Below are positions 1 through 10,092 of a stretch of 64,000 nucleotides of DNA, piece after piece. The stretch comes from Aplidium turbinatum. Taxonomy: Eukaryota; Chordata; Ascidiacea; Aplousobranchia; Polyclinidae. The stretch spans positions 4,725,501 to 4,789,500 of the forward strand of contig OU964922.1 of assembly GCA_918807975.1 (NCBI GenBank), given 5' to 3'. Every line of letters starts with the position of its first letter. Positions within the stretch are counted from its first letter, which is position 1. A program made the position numbers and the translations under genes. The notes beneath the pieces were generated by a model. That model made no database searches. It saw nothing but the letters and a program-made list of their open reading frames with translations, and was not told where the DNA came from.

Positions 1-245
1 TGGTCAAACACATCAACTGCTATACTTTGTTCTCGCTATAAAAATGGATCACAGAGGGTTTCTCTATTGCATCAATACTGGGGCTGTCATGCATAGTGGA
101 AAGGAGATTTGCTTTTTTGCAGTGATAGTTTACAAGCATGCAGATGTTCGTTGAATTGTAGAAGAATTTACTGGAAAATCTTTCTCCTCCACCCATGATC
201 ATCTCCTTTGTCAGTCCTTTACTGTTAGCTCGAACAGTTCCAACA
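1..245 (-). mobile_element. piggyBac transposase, C-terminal-half fragment (copy A, part 2)
   Basis: The minus frame reads TIVGTVRANSKGL, then an Arg-Phe-Ser-Ser-Lys stretch, then LLSTMHDSPSIDAIEKP. These are the blocks that follow the NFFTS region in piggyBac (DDE_Tnp_1_7) transposases. The frame continues out of the window; near base 20 it shifts, because the expected Val-Asp-Val-Phe-Asp block is in another frame. It is the direct continuation of the piece at 5846-6660, from which it is separated by the inserted long-TIR transposon. Seen: the motifs. Known: the family order. Inferred: one original element. Confidence 0.8.
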
Positions 246-705
246 ATGGTTAATAGGGTGAGGACTAAAAAAAATTTTTTTTGCCTGCTATGGGAATCGA
301 TGGACTTTTTTATGTGTACCAAGAATGTGAAATTTTGAAAATTTTTCAAAAACCTCCCCCCACCAATTGATATTTCTGACGTCACCTAGGTACATTTTTC
401 TCCTTTTGTATTCCTCTTACATTGTTTAAACTTGTTGCAGACTCCTTACGATACTAAAAAGATGGCCCCCAGTATGGTTATGATTTTGAAAAAAAATTGT
501 CGAAAAACGTCAAGGGGGTTCTGAGATTTTACCCTTTTTGTCATTATTTTTTGCAACAGCGCCTCTAGCGGAAAATTTTTAATTAGTGCAACTTCAAAAA
601 TTCTTAAGCAATTTCGGTAAATTTTTTTGTCAATAAGCTTATTTTGAATGCTGAAGAGGTTTATTGTTACTTTATTTTGATATATTTTTCTCACTAGAGG
701 GCACT
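246..705 (+). repeat. Left terminal inverted repeat of the 5.6 kb transposon
   Basis: Read in reverse complement it matches 5375-5845, with scattered mismatches and small indels. The best-conserved core is GACGTCACCTAGGTACATTT and its neighbour AGACTCCTTA. The inner part around ACTAGAGGGCA pairs with ATCTAGAGGTA near 5380. The divergence between the two repeats points to an old insertion. Confidence 0.8.
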
Positions 706-1086
706 AGTGCTTTATATCTGAACTGATAGCCCACAAAGCTAGACCAGACAAGAGTTTTAATAGCATTGGATAATTGCTAATAATTTAAAATAATAATTGA
801 AATGATTCGATCTATTAATTATTAGCAGCTTGTTGTACTGTACATAAAATGTTGAAAGTGTAGCCTAGTCTATTTAATGGCCCTATATCATGCAATTTAT
901 CATGCAATTGAATTCAAGTTAGCCTAGTTATCGGGTTAGTTTTTTAGTTTCCGTTGTTGGGTTTTGGAGTTGGGGTGCGTAACTGGTTGTTTTGGATTGC
1001 ATATCATGAGTGAGATAGATTTCTGCCACTCCTTTTTCATTTGTGCGGTAGCTCATTCTTTATGTACTTTGATGGTAATATACATG

Positions 1087-2830
1087 GTCGTCGTCGTCGT
1101 GTGAGCCTCTGGGGCCGAGGGTCTATCCTTTTACCTCCCCAGATTCACGATGTTCCCGGACTACACTGGAAGGCTACTAGAGAGCAGCCAGTCTTTGGTT
1201 TCATCATCCATGACACGCAGACCTTCCACTCCGTTAGGTGGCTTGAAAATGGAACAGTCATTGATGATGTGGTCTGCGGTCTGTTCCTCGGCACCACATT
1301 TACAAGAGGAGGAAGAGGCCATTCCCCATTGGTGCATGGTTGTGCGGAAAAGCCCGACGCCCGTACGGAGACGGTTGAGGCGCACCCATGCCTGTCTTGG
1401 TAGTGTCAGGCCGATGGGGCGCGTGTCGGCGTCGGGGATGAACGAATAGAGTCTGGTGGAGCTTGACTTCCATTCAGAACTCCATTTATGGTCCGCCCAA
1501 GTAGCCGCAGAGATGTCTTGTACATCAGCTTCGTTGATGAGAAGTTGAGCGGCTGGCACGAATGGGTGTCTTGATTTCAGTCGACGGGGCTGCTCGCTTG
1601 GGAGAGCAGAGGTCTTGTGGTGGAAAAGGTGGTTAGGCTCCAGTGCCCGTCGACCGAGGGACAGAGTGGCTTCTTCGCGACGAACCTCAGCAGGTTGGAT
1701 GCCGGCGAGAATGGAGAGATTGTCCAATGGTGTGGGACGCATGCATCCGGTCACTGTGCGCAGGGCGCTGTTTATGGCAGTGTCGATGTTGTGGCAATGA
1801 GCACTGCGTCACCAGACAGGTGCACAGTACTCTGCTGAAGAGTAGACAAGGGCTAAGGCTGCTATACGCAAAGCATCAGCAAAGTATCAGCTAGAGCCTC
1901 CAGCTAGAGCCTGCCAGGCGCTTGAGTAGCGCAGCGCGGGATGTGAGTTTCTTGCGCAGTGACACCAAATGGTGGCGGTATGTGAGCGATCTGTCCAGTG
2001 TCACCCCAAGATATCTTGGTTCGGGGCAGAAGGACAGAGATTTTCCATTGTTCTGGACGTGTAGCTCACGATCAGCTTCCCGATTGTGGAGGTAGAAAGC
2101 TGCTGCCACAGTTTTGGTTTAGCTGAGTTTCAGTCGCCAGTTCTGGAGATAAGCTGAGAGAGTTTTCATGTCCTGGCTCAAAGTGTCTTCTAGATTTTCC
2201 CACGACTTTGTGGAGTGGAGAATTGCCAGGTCGTCCGCATAAGCGTATTTTGCGGAGACCGTAGTTGGCAGGTCGTGGGTGTAGATGTTGAAACGAAGTG
2301 GAGCCAGGACCGATCCCTGTGGGACGCCGTTTTTTAGGCGTCTCAGTCTGCTTCGCCGTGGGCTATCGTTGGTGAGGGTGAAGCTTCGATTCCTGACGAG
2401 TTCCAAAATCATATGAACCATATGTCGGTCAGGAAGCAGGCGAAGCAGCTTGCAAGTAAAGCCGCAATGCCATACGGTGTCATAGGCAGCTGTAAGATCT
2501 AGAAAGACAACGCCGGCCTTCTTTTTTGCCTCAAAGCAATCTTAGATGTCTTGGGTTAAGAGTGTGACCTGATCTACAGTGGATTTTCTGCGCCGAAACC
2601 CAGCTTGCTCTTTTGGAAGGAGCGGGTCGATGATTGGGTTGACGCGGGCATAGATGAGTCTTTCGAGGATCTTAAAAGGAACGCAGAGGAGGGATATCGG
2701 ACGATAACTCCTTTGGGTCCTGTGGTGGCTTGTGAGGCTTAAGAATTGCAGCTACTAAAGCTCTTCTCCAGATTTTTGAGAGTGTGAGGTGGTGCAAGCA
2801 GGAAGAGAGGAATCTACGTAACCAGGATAC
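1087..2830 (-). mobile_element. 5'-truncated LINE, Jockey/CR1-like reverse transcriptase
   Basis: Minus-strand frames carry non-LTR reverse-transcriptase blocks in order: PLLPKEQAGFRRRKSTVDQ (near 2600), VVFLDLTAAYDTVWH (near 2480), NGVPQGSVLAPL (near 2310), YAYADDLAIL (near 2230), then PEPRYLGVTLDRSLTYRHH and a C-terminal Cys-His cluster CKCGAEEQTADHIINDC (near 1290). Several frame changes and stops show it is dead. It starts mid-RT, so it is 5' truncated, and it ends in a short CGA-type repeat near 1087-1100, as non-LTR elements do. It lies inside the 5.6 kb DNA transposon, so it is the younger of the two. Three other pieces of the same clade occur at 10.4, 12.3 and 29.4 kb. Confidence 0.88.
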
Positions 2831-3041
2831 GTAACCAATATACATTGTGAACTAATGTTTCATTAATCCTTGTCCATGCAACTGTTACTAAATTGAATAA
2901 TGGGCCTATAGATTGTTAATTAGCTGTAAATGTGGTCCAGAGCAGTTAATATCGTAATTATATGGCATAAAGTTTATCACTTTTATTTTTGTTAGGAATT
3001 ACCTGTAACCTATACCATACTTTTAAAAATATGTCTCGTTT

Positions 3042-4710
3042 TTGAAATCGAATACTGCTGTATTCAAGAACAAAGGAATTTGGGCTGCAAATCTTCCTTC
3101 CTCCAGCTACACCAAACGACGAGACCTGTCAAGAATGGAGAATTTGAATACCTGTGTTCGGCTGCCATCAAATCACCGGGTTTTAGGTCGATATCATGTG
3201 CTGCTGGAAGCTGAAAAGCTAAAAAAAGTAAGAATGGCAACAATGCAAGAAGAACTGACCCAGTTGTGGCAAAAATTTAGTTTTCCAGTTCTCAGTAAAC
3301 CGGTAATCACTGCCCGTTTAGACAAGTTGGTTTCACAATACGAAAAACCTAAACGAAGGCCAAACGAAAAATTTAAAGACTTACCTATCATCTTTGATAT
3401 TACTAAGAGTGATGGAAAGTGGCTGTCCAACGAAGATAAAGAGCTTTACAAAAAGCAAATTGAATCACGTGGAAGAGTTGGCTACACCACTCTGAAACCT
3501 TCCCCACTCTCTGCAATACACCCTTCAAAAAGGATAAAGTTACAAATTTCTCCTGCTTCAACAATAGCTGAATTGTCCAGCAAAGATGGCGATTCTGAAA
3601 GTGACAGGGCCTCCAGTTATTCCGAGAGCACAATATCAGAAGAAGAAGATGGGTTTGAAAAGAAGAGGAGATCGTCAACATTGCAAGCAACAAAAATGGT
3701 GGTTCGCCATTCTTTGTCCACGCACAAAGCATCGGGTGTGTGCTCCACTCCGAATGAAGAAGGGATTACTCTCCCTACTCCATCGCAGTCTGGCGTGTGG
3801 CGTAGTGTTATAAGAGCTGGAAACAACGAAAAGGATAAAATAAAGTTGCTGTTGAAAGAAGGAAAATATTACTGTCTCCATTTTGATGGAAAAAGGTTGT
3901 CTGGGGAGGAGGTTCAGGTGGTTTGCCTCCAAAGAGAAACAAATGAGGTCAAACTTGGAATACTAAAGTGCAAAAGTGGATCTGCTCAAGATATTTATAA
4001 TGAATTGGAACGAATTTTGAATGAATATGAAGCCTGGTCCAGTATCAAAATGATTATTTGTGACACAACCGTTGTGAATACTGGTCGACTAAATGGTATA
4101 GTGGTGAAATTACAAACAAAAATGGTTGAGATGGGACTGGATTGACCACAATACATTGGTTGGCAACACCATATACTGGACAGAATTCTGAAGCATGTCT
4201 TGGATTTCTTTGTCAGCAAACATTCCACCAAACTAACTCTGAGTTACAAGTTTATTGATGATATCTCCGAAAGACATGAAGAATTGCAGAGACATTACAG
4301 TGGAGAAGTTTTTGTCAACATCAATGAAAATCCTGGTTGGAGAGATGACTTCAAATTCTTATATGAGCTGTGTCGTTCTTTTCAATTTTATAAGGTGAGC
4401 TAAAATTTGAACATGCTGTGCTGTAGGATTACTAAAGGTACATCTTCTAATCAAACAATTTAAAATTCATAATTTTACAGTTCCATCATGTTTTTCCTTA
4501 AATAAAATGGAAAAAACTACCTTCTTTGCACAATGCTAGATGGAATTCACGAGCAATTTATACTTTAATTGCATACTTTTTGACCTCGCAATGGAGAGGA
4601 AAATTAGAAATCCCATGTCACTTTATTGCTAATGGATGGCAAGAGCAATGGTTTTCTGACAAAAAATACTCAGAGGAGGCATACCCAAAATTGTTATAGG
4701 CTGTTGAAGG
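3042..4710 (+). pseudogene. Decayed transposase of the long-TIR element (CDTT family)
   Basis: A 367-codon frame (3042-4142) is followed in frame, after one TGA, by sequence to 4395 that ends at a clear splice donor (AAG|GTGAGC). An acceptor at about 4480 resumes in the same phase with one further stop, then KLPSLHNARWNSRAIYTL. Visible landmarks are MIICDTTVVNTGRLNG (residues about 344-358), where the Asp of CDTT is a candidate catalytic acid, then IGWQHHILDRIL, and later ARWNSRA. From memory, the CDTT / RHHI / ARW series occurs in a large family of uncharacterised arthropod and cnidarian transposon proteins. Residues 160-230 are Ser/Glu-rich and probably disordered. Confidence 0.65.
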
Positions 4711-4910
4711 AATCAAATTAAGTAAAACTAGTGTTTAACCATAGTGAACCGTTATATTTTGAAGTAACTTTATGGTACCGGTACTATTTATATCATAAAA
4801 GCATCATCCTCATCAAATTTGTACTCTTGAATAGCCAAAACAATGTTTATGAAATAGTTCAAGGTTATACTGGACTACCAATACAAACAGTAAATTAAAC
4901 TTTAACAAAT

Positions 4911-5099
4911 ATGTTTTATGTTAAGTGTGACGGTGCACTGAAATGCTTGAAAACACATTGGAACCAGGATTGCTCTGTTCTCGACATCCCTCGTTCGAAT
5001 ATGATTGCTGAAAGTGCTGTTCTGATGGAAAAACTTGATAAGAAGTGCACCAAAGAAAAATATTTGAGTGTGAAATTTGTTGCATGCAACAAATTGTGA
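4911..5099 (+). pseudogene. Possible last exon of the CDTT-type transposase
   Basis: A 62-codon frame ending in a stop, just inside the right inverted repeat: VKCDGALKCLKTHWNQDCSV then AESAVLMEKLDKK. It lies where the C-terminus of the transposase is expected and shows amphipathic, charged composition. I could not define a splice acceptor confidently. It could instead be chance. Confidence 0.4.
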
Positions 5100-5374
5100 A
5101 GCTGTTAAGGACAAAGTATTGTGTGTATTAATACTTTGTGCACCTGTACTGCATCTAAATGATTTTGTCACAATAATACAAATTGCCATTCATATTACTA
5201 AGTAATTGATTGTGAGTCATGTGTAGTAGTGTAGTACATTAGGAAAATAAGTAGAGTAATTTTTACAGATTATATTGAAATATTGCAAAAGAACATGGAA
5301 ATATACGATAAATTTGGGTATCATGCAGTCGATTTGAGGATTTTGCAAGTTTTACACTAAAAAAACAAATTACT

Positions 5375-5845
5375 GCCATCTAGAGGTAAAAATGTAACAA
5401 CTCACGAACTACCAAATCAGCCAGTATCAAACATAAACCATCTGACAAAAAAATTTGTCGAAATTGCTTAAGAATTCTTGAAGTTACACTAATTAATTTT
5501 TTTCCGCTAGAGGCGCTGTTGCAAAAATAATGACAAAAAGGATAAAATCTCAGGACCCCCTTGACTTTTTTCGACAACTTTTTTTTTCAAAATCTTCACC
5601 ATACTGTGGGCCACCTTTTTAGTATGGTAAGGAGTCTTTAATAAGTTTAAACAATGTATGAGGAGTAAAAAAGGAGAAAAATGTACTTAGGTGACGTCAG
5701 AAATATCAATTGGTGGGGGGAGGTTTTTGAAAAATTTTCAAAAAAAAATTTCACATTCCTGGCACACATAAAAAAGGTCATCGTTTCCCATACCAGGCGT
5801 TTTCGATTTCCTAAAAAAAAAATTTAGTCATCACCCTAAATTGGT
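5375..5845 (-). repeat. Right terminal inverted repeat of the 5.6 kb transposon
   Basis: Inverted partner of 246-705. It ends next to the piggyBac codons for Glu-Arg-Ser-Thr, so the boundary lies near 5845. Long AT-rich open frames on either strand in both repeats are by-products of the repeat sequence and are not genes. Confidence 0.8.
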
Positions 5846-6664
5846 TATAGGTACTTCTTTCCTGTAGCAAACCAGCAAGAATCACCCTAGTAAAGAAGTT
5901 AACTGTTGTGACATTGTACCCGCCTTGTCTGTGTAAATTGGTGGTGACCCTGATCACTGCATCCTCGGGGAGAAGCCTTCCATTTCGTAGCTTTCTTTCA
6001 ATAGCTCCGAGGTACGATAAGTACGATACGGTATTCCATACGTATTTGGAATGAAACTCGGCTAACACCCAGAATTTCATGCTAAACTTGTCTATTTGGC
6101 ATGAACAGTGAACACGATAAAAGGACATCTGTTTTCCATTGGAAATAGCTGTTCATCGATTGGCAGGCTCCAATCCGGAGTGTAATTGTTGATACAATTA
6201 GCAACAAAGTCCTTTCAGTGGCTCTCGAATATGAATAAACTTATCTGTTGCAAATCGCTGATAGATTTGTGGAAAGTATTGTAAACTCAGTAGGATGACC
6301 TAAAATCAAGCCGAGCGATAACACACATCAAGCCGAGCATTGGACAATTACCATCAGAAACGCTATAGGTAATTGGAAAAACTATTGAATTAGTTTTTTT
6401 CACACAGAAAATCTTTTATACTTTACAAATCTTATTAAATTTGCATGAGGTGTCGATTTCGACACCTCGGCCGTTGGAGGTATATCCGCACATTGTAGAC
6501 AACATAAAAAGATTTTTTAGAAAAATAATACTGAACTATAAAGTGTAAGCATAATTAGGAAGCTACTGAAAGTTTGAAAACGCTGCGATAACAATTAAGG
6601 CCCAAAATAGTGAACTAAATTTCTAAAAGTGTCGATTTCGACACCTCGGCCGTTCTAGTGTTAA
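5846..6664 (-). mobile_element. piggyBac copy A, 5' end and middle of transposase (part 1)
   Basis: The minus strand starts at a TTAA (6661-6664), the piggyBac target, followed by CACTAGAACGGCCGAGG, typical of a piggyBac terminus. Coding traces then read KFIHIREPLKG (near 6220), KFGIKFW-like DKFSMKFWVLAEFHSKYVWN (near 6070) and GGYNVTTVNFFTRVILAGLL (near 5900), which is the NVTTDNFFTS block of the DDE domain. The N-terminal third of the transposase is missing and there are frame changes, so the copy is dead. The frame resumes at 245 beyond the inserted transposon. Confidence 0.82.
6449..6655. repeat. Paired palindromic subterminal repeats of piggyBac
   Basis: GGTGTCGATTTCGACACC (6449-6466) recurs as GTGTCGATTTCGACAC (6629-6644). 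Both copies are followed by CTCGGCCGTT and each can form an 8-bp hairpin. The outer copy is part of the piggyBac terminus at TTAA 6661. The inner copy, about 180 bp away, is a subterminal repeat and a plausible transposase-binding site. Binding is inference. Confidence 0.65.
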
Positions 6665-6857
6665 CCTATAGGCTATCAATCGACTAGACTGCAGGCTCAT
6701 CAATTAGACTTTCATAATACCTTTTGTTACATCACAATTAAATTTGAAACGCAGTTTCCAGTTGGTGGTAGCAAGTTAGTAGCCTGTTGTAAGACAAAGC
6801 ATGTTGACAGCAACTAGCAAGCATGTAGTAGACAACAATTTGTAGGCTACAAATAGC

Positions 6858-7281
6858 CAGGGGCGCCGGAAGCGGGGGGGCAGGGGGGCGAATGCCCCCC
6901 TGCTCTCAATTTTTGTGTGGATGGGGGGACAATGATGCCCTTTTAAGGTCATGTAAGCTACTGCGCATTTTGTAATATAGTAATTTCTGCTTTTTCCTTT
7001 CAGCCTAATTATAATTTTTTATTTTTGCCTCAACATAATATTCACGACACAAAATTCTGTATCACTGTAGGTTACATCATTATAATAGCATGATGGCCTT
7101 CCGTTCCATTGTTCTACCTGACACTTGTATCATTACTCGATAATGAGCTGAAAGATGAGCATTATCGCTATATGTTGTTTTAAAACTATAAAAAAATGGG
7201 CCTTTCCGCAAAAAAGTGCCCTTTTTTCATAATCCTGCCCCCCCCCCCCCCCCCCAGTGAAAACTCGTCCCGGCGCTTCTG
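6858..7281. mobile_element. Non-autonomous hAT element (424 bp) with 8-bp duplication
   Basis: Ends are CAGGGGCGCCGGAAGC on the left and CGGCGCTTCTG on the right (inverted). Flanks are CAAATAGC (6850-6857) and CAAGTAGC (7282-7289), an 8-bp target duplication with one mismatch, as made by hAT transposases. Inner ends are G-rich and C-rich runs, including a poly-C tract at about 7237-7255. No coding potential. Confidence 0.85.
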
Positions 7282-7289
7282 CAAGTAGC

Positions 7290-7604
7290 AGTTGTTTTTT
7301 AACAACTTTGTAAGTGAAAAATAGCAGTAAACCAAAAATATCTGGAGGTTTGTCAAGGGGCTAAATAGAGACATTCCACCTGTAACTCAAATAAATCTGG
7401 TCAGAATTTTCTCTTTAACCTGGTCGTATGAAATGCTGCTGGTAAGCTTCATCATTTCCAGAAAGGCCTACAGTGTTCTACAGACGGAGAATGCACATTT
7501 TAGCAAGCTTCAAAAAGTGCCCTGCACGATGGACTGATTACACAACTTCACCGCAATCCTTTGAAATCCAGTTTAAAAAAATGCTTAAGTCAAGATCCGC
7601 CGCT
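7290..7604. other. No gene seen
   Basis: Unique-looking AT-rich sequence between the hAT element and the hairpin. No ORF, RNA or repeat could be supported. Confidence 0.5.
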
Positions 7605-7632
7605 GTTAAGTCGCCTTTTTTGGCGACTTAAC
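7605..7632. repeat. Perfect 11-bp hairpin beside the TTAGGG array
   Basis: GTTAAGTCGCC (7605-7615), a six-T loop, then GGCGACTTAAC (7622-7632). It sits just left of the telomere-like array. It may be the remnant of a transposon end, a replication-fork hairpin that seeded the array, or chance. Confidence 0.6.
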
Positions 7633-7635
7633 ATG

Positions 7636-8249
7636 TTTAGGGGGTTAGGGTTAGGGGGTTAGGGTTAGGGGGTTAGGGTTAGGGGGTTAGGGTTAGGGGG
7701 TTAGGGTTAGGGTTAGGGGGTTAGGGTTAGGGGGTTAGGGTTAGGGGGTTAGGGTTAGGGGGTTAGGGTTAGGGGGTTAGGGTTAGGGGGTTAGGGGGTT
7801 AGGGATAGGGGGTTAGGGTTAGGGTTAGGGGGTTAGGGTTAGGGGGTTAGGGTTAGGAGGTTAGGGTTAGGGGGTTAGGGTTAGGGGGTTAGGGTTAGGG
7901 GATTAGGGTTAGGGGGTTAGGGTTAGGGGGTTAGGTTAGGGGGTTAGGGTTAGGGGGTTAGGGTTAGGGGGTTAGGGTTAGGGGGTTAGGGTTAGGGGGT
8001 TAGGGTTAGGGGGTTAGGGTTAGGGGGTTAGGGTTAGGGGGTTAGGGTTAGGGGGTTAGGGTTAGGGGGTTAGGGTTAGGGGGTTAGGGTTAGGGGGTTA
8101 GGGTTAGGGGGTTAGGGTTAGGGGGTTAGGGGGTTAGAGTTAGGGGGTTAGGGTTAGGCGGTTTGGGGGTTAGGGTTAGGAGGTTAGGGTTAGAGGGTTA
8201 GGGGGTTAGGGTTAGGGGGTTAGGGGCTTAGGGTTAGGGGGTTAGGTAA
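7636..8249 (+). repeat. Interstitial telomere-like array, 14-bp unit
   Basis: About 610 bp of alternating TTAGGG and TTAGGGGG, giving a basic 14-bp unit TTAGGGGGTTAGGG, with a few variants (TTAGGATA, TTAGAGGG, GGCTTAGG). TTAGGG is the usual metazoan telomere repeat. The strict alternation with a GG-extended unit is not what telomerase on a plain template would lay down, so local unequal crossing-over or slippage of a dimeric unit is more likely. It lies inside the chromosome, with unrelated DNA on both sides. Confidence 0.9.
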
Positions 8250-8330
8250 TTAGCAACAGTAACAGTAATTAGCAATAGCAACAGTAATTAACAGTAATTA
8301 GCAACAGCAACAGTAATTAGCAATAAGAGA
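8250..8330 (+). repeat. Short AACAGTAATTAGC-type tandem repeat
   Basis: Several imperfect repeats of CAACAGTAATTAGC directly follow the telomere-like array. No coding potential. Confidence 0.7.
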
Positions 8331-8944
8331 GACGTAGACCTGATGGTTTCGGCCAGTACCTCTTGACGCCAAAAGGAAGCAGTGACAGATACGGTTAAAG
8401 GGATACTAAAGGAAAAACCTGACTTGGCGATTTTTCACGTTCTTTGTGTTTAACATGCTACCATAAAACAATTTTCAATAAAATTTTGCCCCATTGCAGT
8501 CTGACCATCATTGCGCGCGTGCTTTTGTCAGAGCTTTCAAAACGAGATTGGGCCAGAGCAACGAAGCGTGCGACTGTACAGTCCACGTAACAAAAGACCA
8601 GCAATCAGCTGATCTTGCAATAATTGTTACTGTGGGCGATTTAACTGTAGGCTATGGATGTATTTACATCAAAACATCAGATTTCAACATCAAAACATCA
8701 GACAGTTTGCTCAAAACATCAGATGTGGTAACGTGGCTTTTGTTATTGCTGTCTCTAGTGACGTATTCTCGAGCAGTGTTTGCACGTTTTGATCATTTTG
8801 AAAAAAATGAAAATAAATGAAACATTGGACTTTGGGCCTTGCCAGCGCCATTGAAAACAATTTTCTTTTCGGTAATTGTTTTTGAAATGTATTCTTGAAT
8901 GTTCAGTTTACTCATTTTAATGCTTAATTCCGGTTTGAAATTTT
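8331..8944. other. Unassigned block with a TTAA-AGGGATACTAAAG edge
   Basis: TTAAAGGGATACTAAAGG at about 8395 resembles the outer end of a TTAA-targeting DNA element, but no inverted partner was found. Within it AAAACATCAGA occurs three times (about 8668-8723). A 108-codon frame across this stretch shows no recognisable domain and is probably chance. Confidence 0.4.
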
Positions 8945-9598
8945 CATTTAGTATGCCTTTAAAAACTGTTGAAGAAGTCAACAAGCTAGAAAGAGGTGCA
9001 TCAGGCGTTGCTGTTCAAACGTCATCCAATATTGCAGCAGTTCGGTGGAAAGACAACAAAGTTGTGAATGTTCTTTCAACGTTTGTAGGAAAAGAATCCC
9101 TGAATACAGCAAAACGCTACAGTCAGAAAGAGTATAACTATTCCCCAGCCAAATGTTGTTGGGGTTTACAATCGATACATGGGTGAAGTTGATTGGATGG
9201 ATCAAAACATATCATGCTACATGATCAATTTATGAAGCAAGTAATGGTGGTGGCCTCTGTTCCGTTTTTGTGTTGATATCGCAGTTAACAATGCGTTTCA
9301 CTTATACCGGCTTCGCAAGTTGGACAGTGGAGAGAGTCGGATGGATGCACTTGGCTTTAGAAGAGCAATTGTGGAAGCGTATCACCTTCATAAGAAGGAA
9401 CTTCCACTTACCCTACGTCCTGGAGCACGAGCAACTCCTCGAAAGCATGTGAAACAAAGCTCTGGTGACCATTGGATAGTGAAGGGAAAACAGCGTCGCT
9501 GTGCAAAACGAGGATGCTCTGGAACATCTTTATTTTACTGTGAAATTTGCAATGTTGCTCTTCATCTGCAATGCTTCAAAGCCTACCATTTTGAATAG
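8945..9598 (+). mobile_element. piggyBac transposase 3' half with cysteine-rich tail (copy B)
   Basis: Plus-strand frames read SSNIAAVRWKDNKVVNVLST (about residues 40-60 of the first frame), then VVGVYNRYMGEVDWMDQNI after frame changes, and finally RRAIVEAYHLHKKELPL and the C-terminal zinc-binding tail RRCAKRGC ... YCEICNVALHLQCF..YH, ending at 9598. The order matches the 3' half of piggyBac transposases. Spacings CX4C, CX2C and HX2C are intact in the tail. The 5' half is absent and there are at least three frame changes. It is opposite in strand to copy A, so either a second copy or an inverted piece. Confidence 0.82.
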
Positions 9599-9923
9599 TC
9601 ATTGAACATGAACTGGTGCTTGGATAGCTTAGATTTGTTGCAAATTAACACTGACTTCGAGTGTAATGTGTTTGATTTTTGACTTCATGTTCTTTCTAAT
9701 ACTTTTGCATTTTGATGAATAACGTGTCACGCAGAAAAAAAATCCGTGAAATTTTGCAACTATATCAGTTTAAACTGACGCACATAAAACTGGCCTTATT
9801 TCCGGTTAAACACAAAAGTGTGCAAATATTCGGCCGAATCTGTTCAACTTACCCTAAAACTAAGGTGCAAACAAGATATCGAAAAAAAATTAGACTTCAG
9901 GATGATATGGGCTAAGATTTTAC
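9599..9923. other. Intergenic or intronic gap left of the TM6-TM7 exon
   Basis: I looked here on the minus strand for the last exon of the receptor gene (end of TM7 and cytoplasmic tail) and did not find it. That exon is either further left, disrupted by the piggyBac cluster, or outside the window. Confidence 0.5.
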
Positions 9924-10092
9924 CTTGTAGTGAATTCAAGATTGAAAAAACGTAGGAAAATGCTAATTGCACGCTTTCACTACAGCCCGAAGCAAACACT
10001 GCGAATCCAAATATCCACGTTCCTCCAACAGTCAAAAAGAGTGTCCAAGAAATTAGAAAGTTGCGTTTGACATCAGATGTACGCCGGGAACT
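9924..10092 (-). CDS. Receptor exon 19: TM6 and TM7
   Basis: Acceptor TTGTCTAG, donor CAAG|GTAAAA, phase 0 to 1. Reads NFLISWTLFLTVGGTWIFGF (TM6, with the T-W-x-F-G motif of this class), then VQLAFSYVFSILNSLQG (TM7, with the N-S-x-Q-G signature). A further exon starting in phase 1 must supply the end of TM7 and the tail. Confidence 0.93.

Larger units (their letters stand above)
246..5845 (+). mobile_element. Long-TIR DNA transposon inserted in piggyBac copy A
   Basis: A 5.6 kb element bounded by imperfect inverted repeats of about 450 bp (roughly 246-705 and 5375-5845). Both outer ends carry TAGGGTGA followed by GACTAAA after one variable base, and both repeats contain the stretch CTCCCCCCACCAATTGATA in opposite orientation. 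It interrupts the piggyBac frame between Glu-Arg-Ser-Thr and Ile-Val-Gly-Thr. A short ACC sits at both junctions, so the target duplication may be only 3 bp, but the exact ends are uncertain. It carries a decayed transposase (3042-5099) and a LINE insertion (1087-2830). I did not assign a superfamily. Confidence 0.8.

Noticed and set aside
7636-8249. A true chromosome end
   Set aside because: Non-repetitive sequence and a host gene continue on both sides, and units alternate in a non-telomeric 14-bp period.
8494-8820. 108-codon plus-strand frame
   Set aside because: Contains a small tandem repeat (AAAACATCAGA) and has no domain or splice support.
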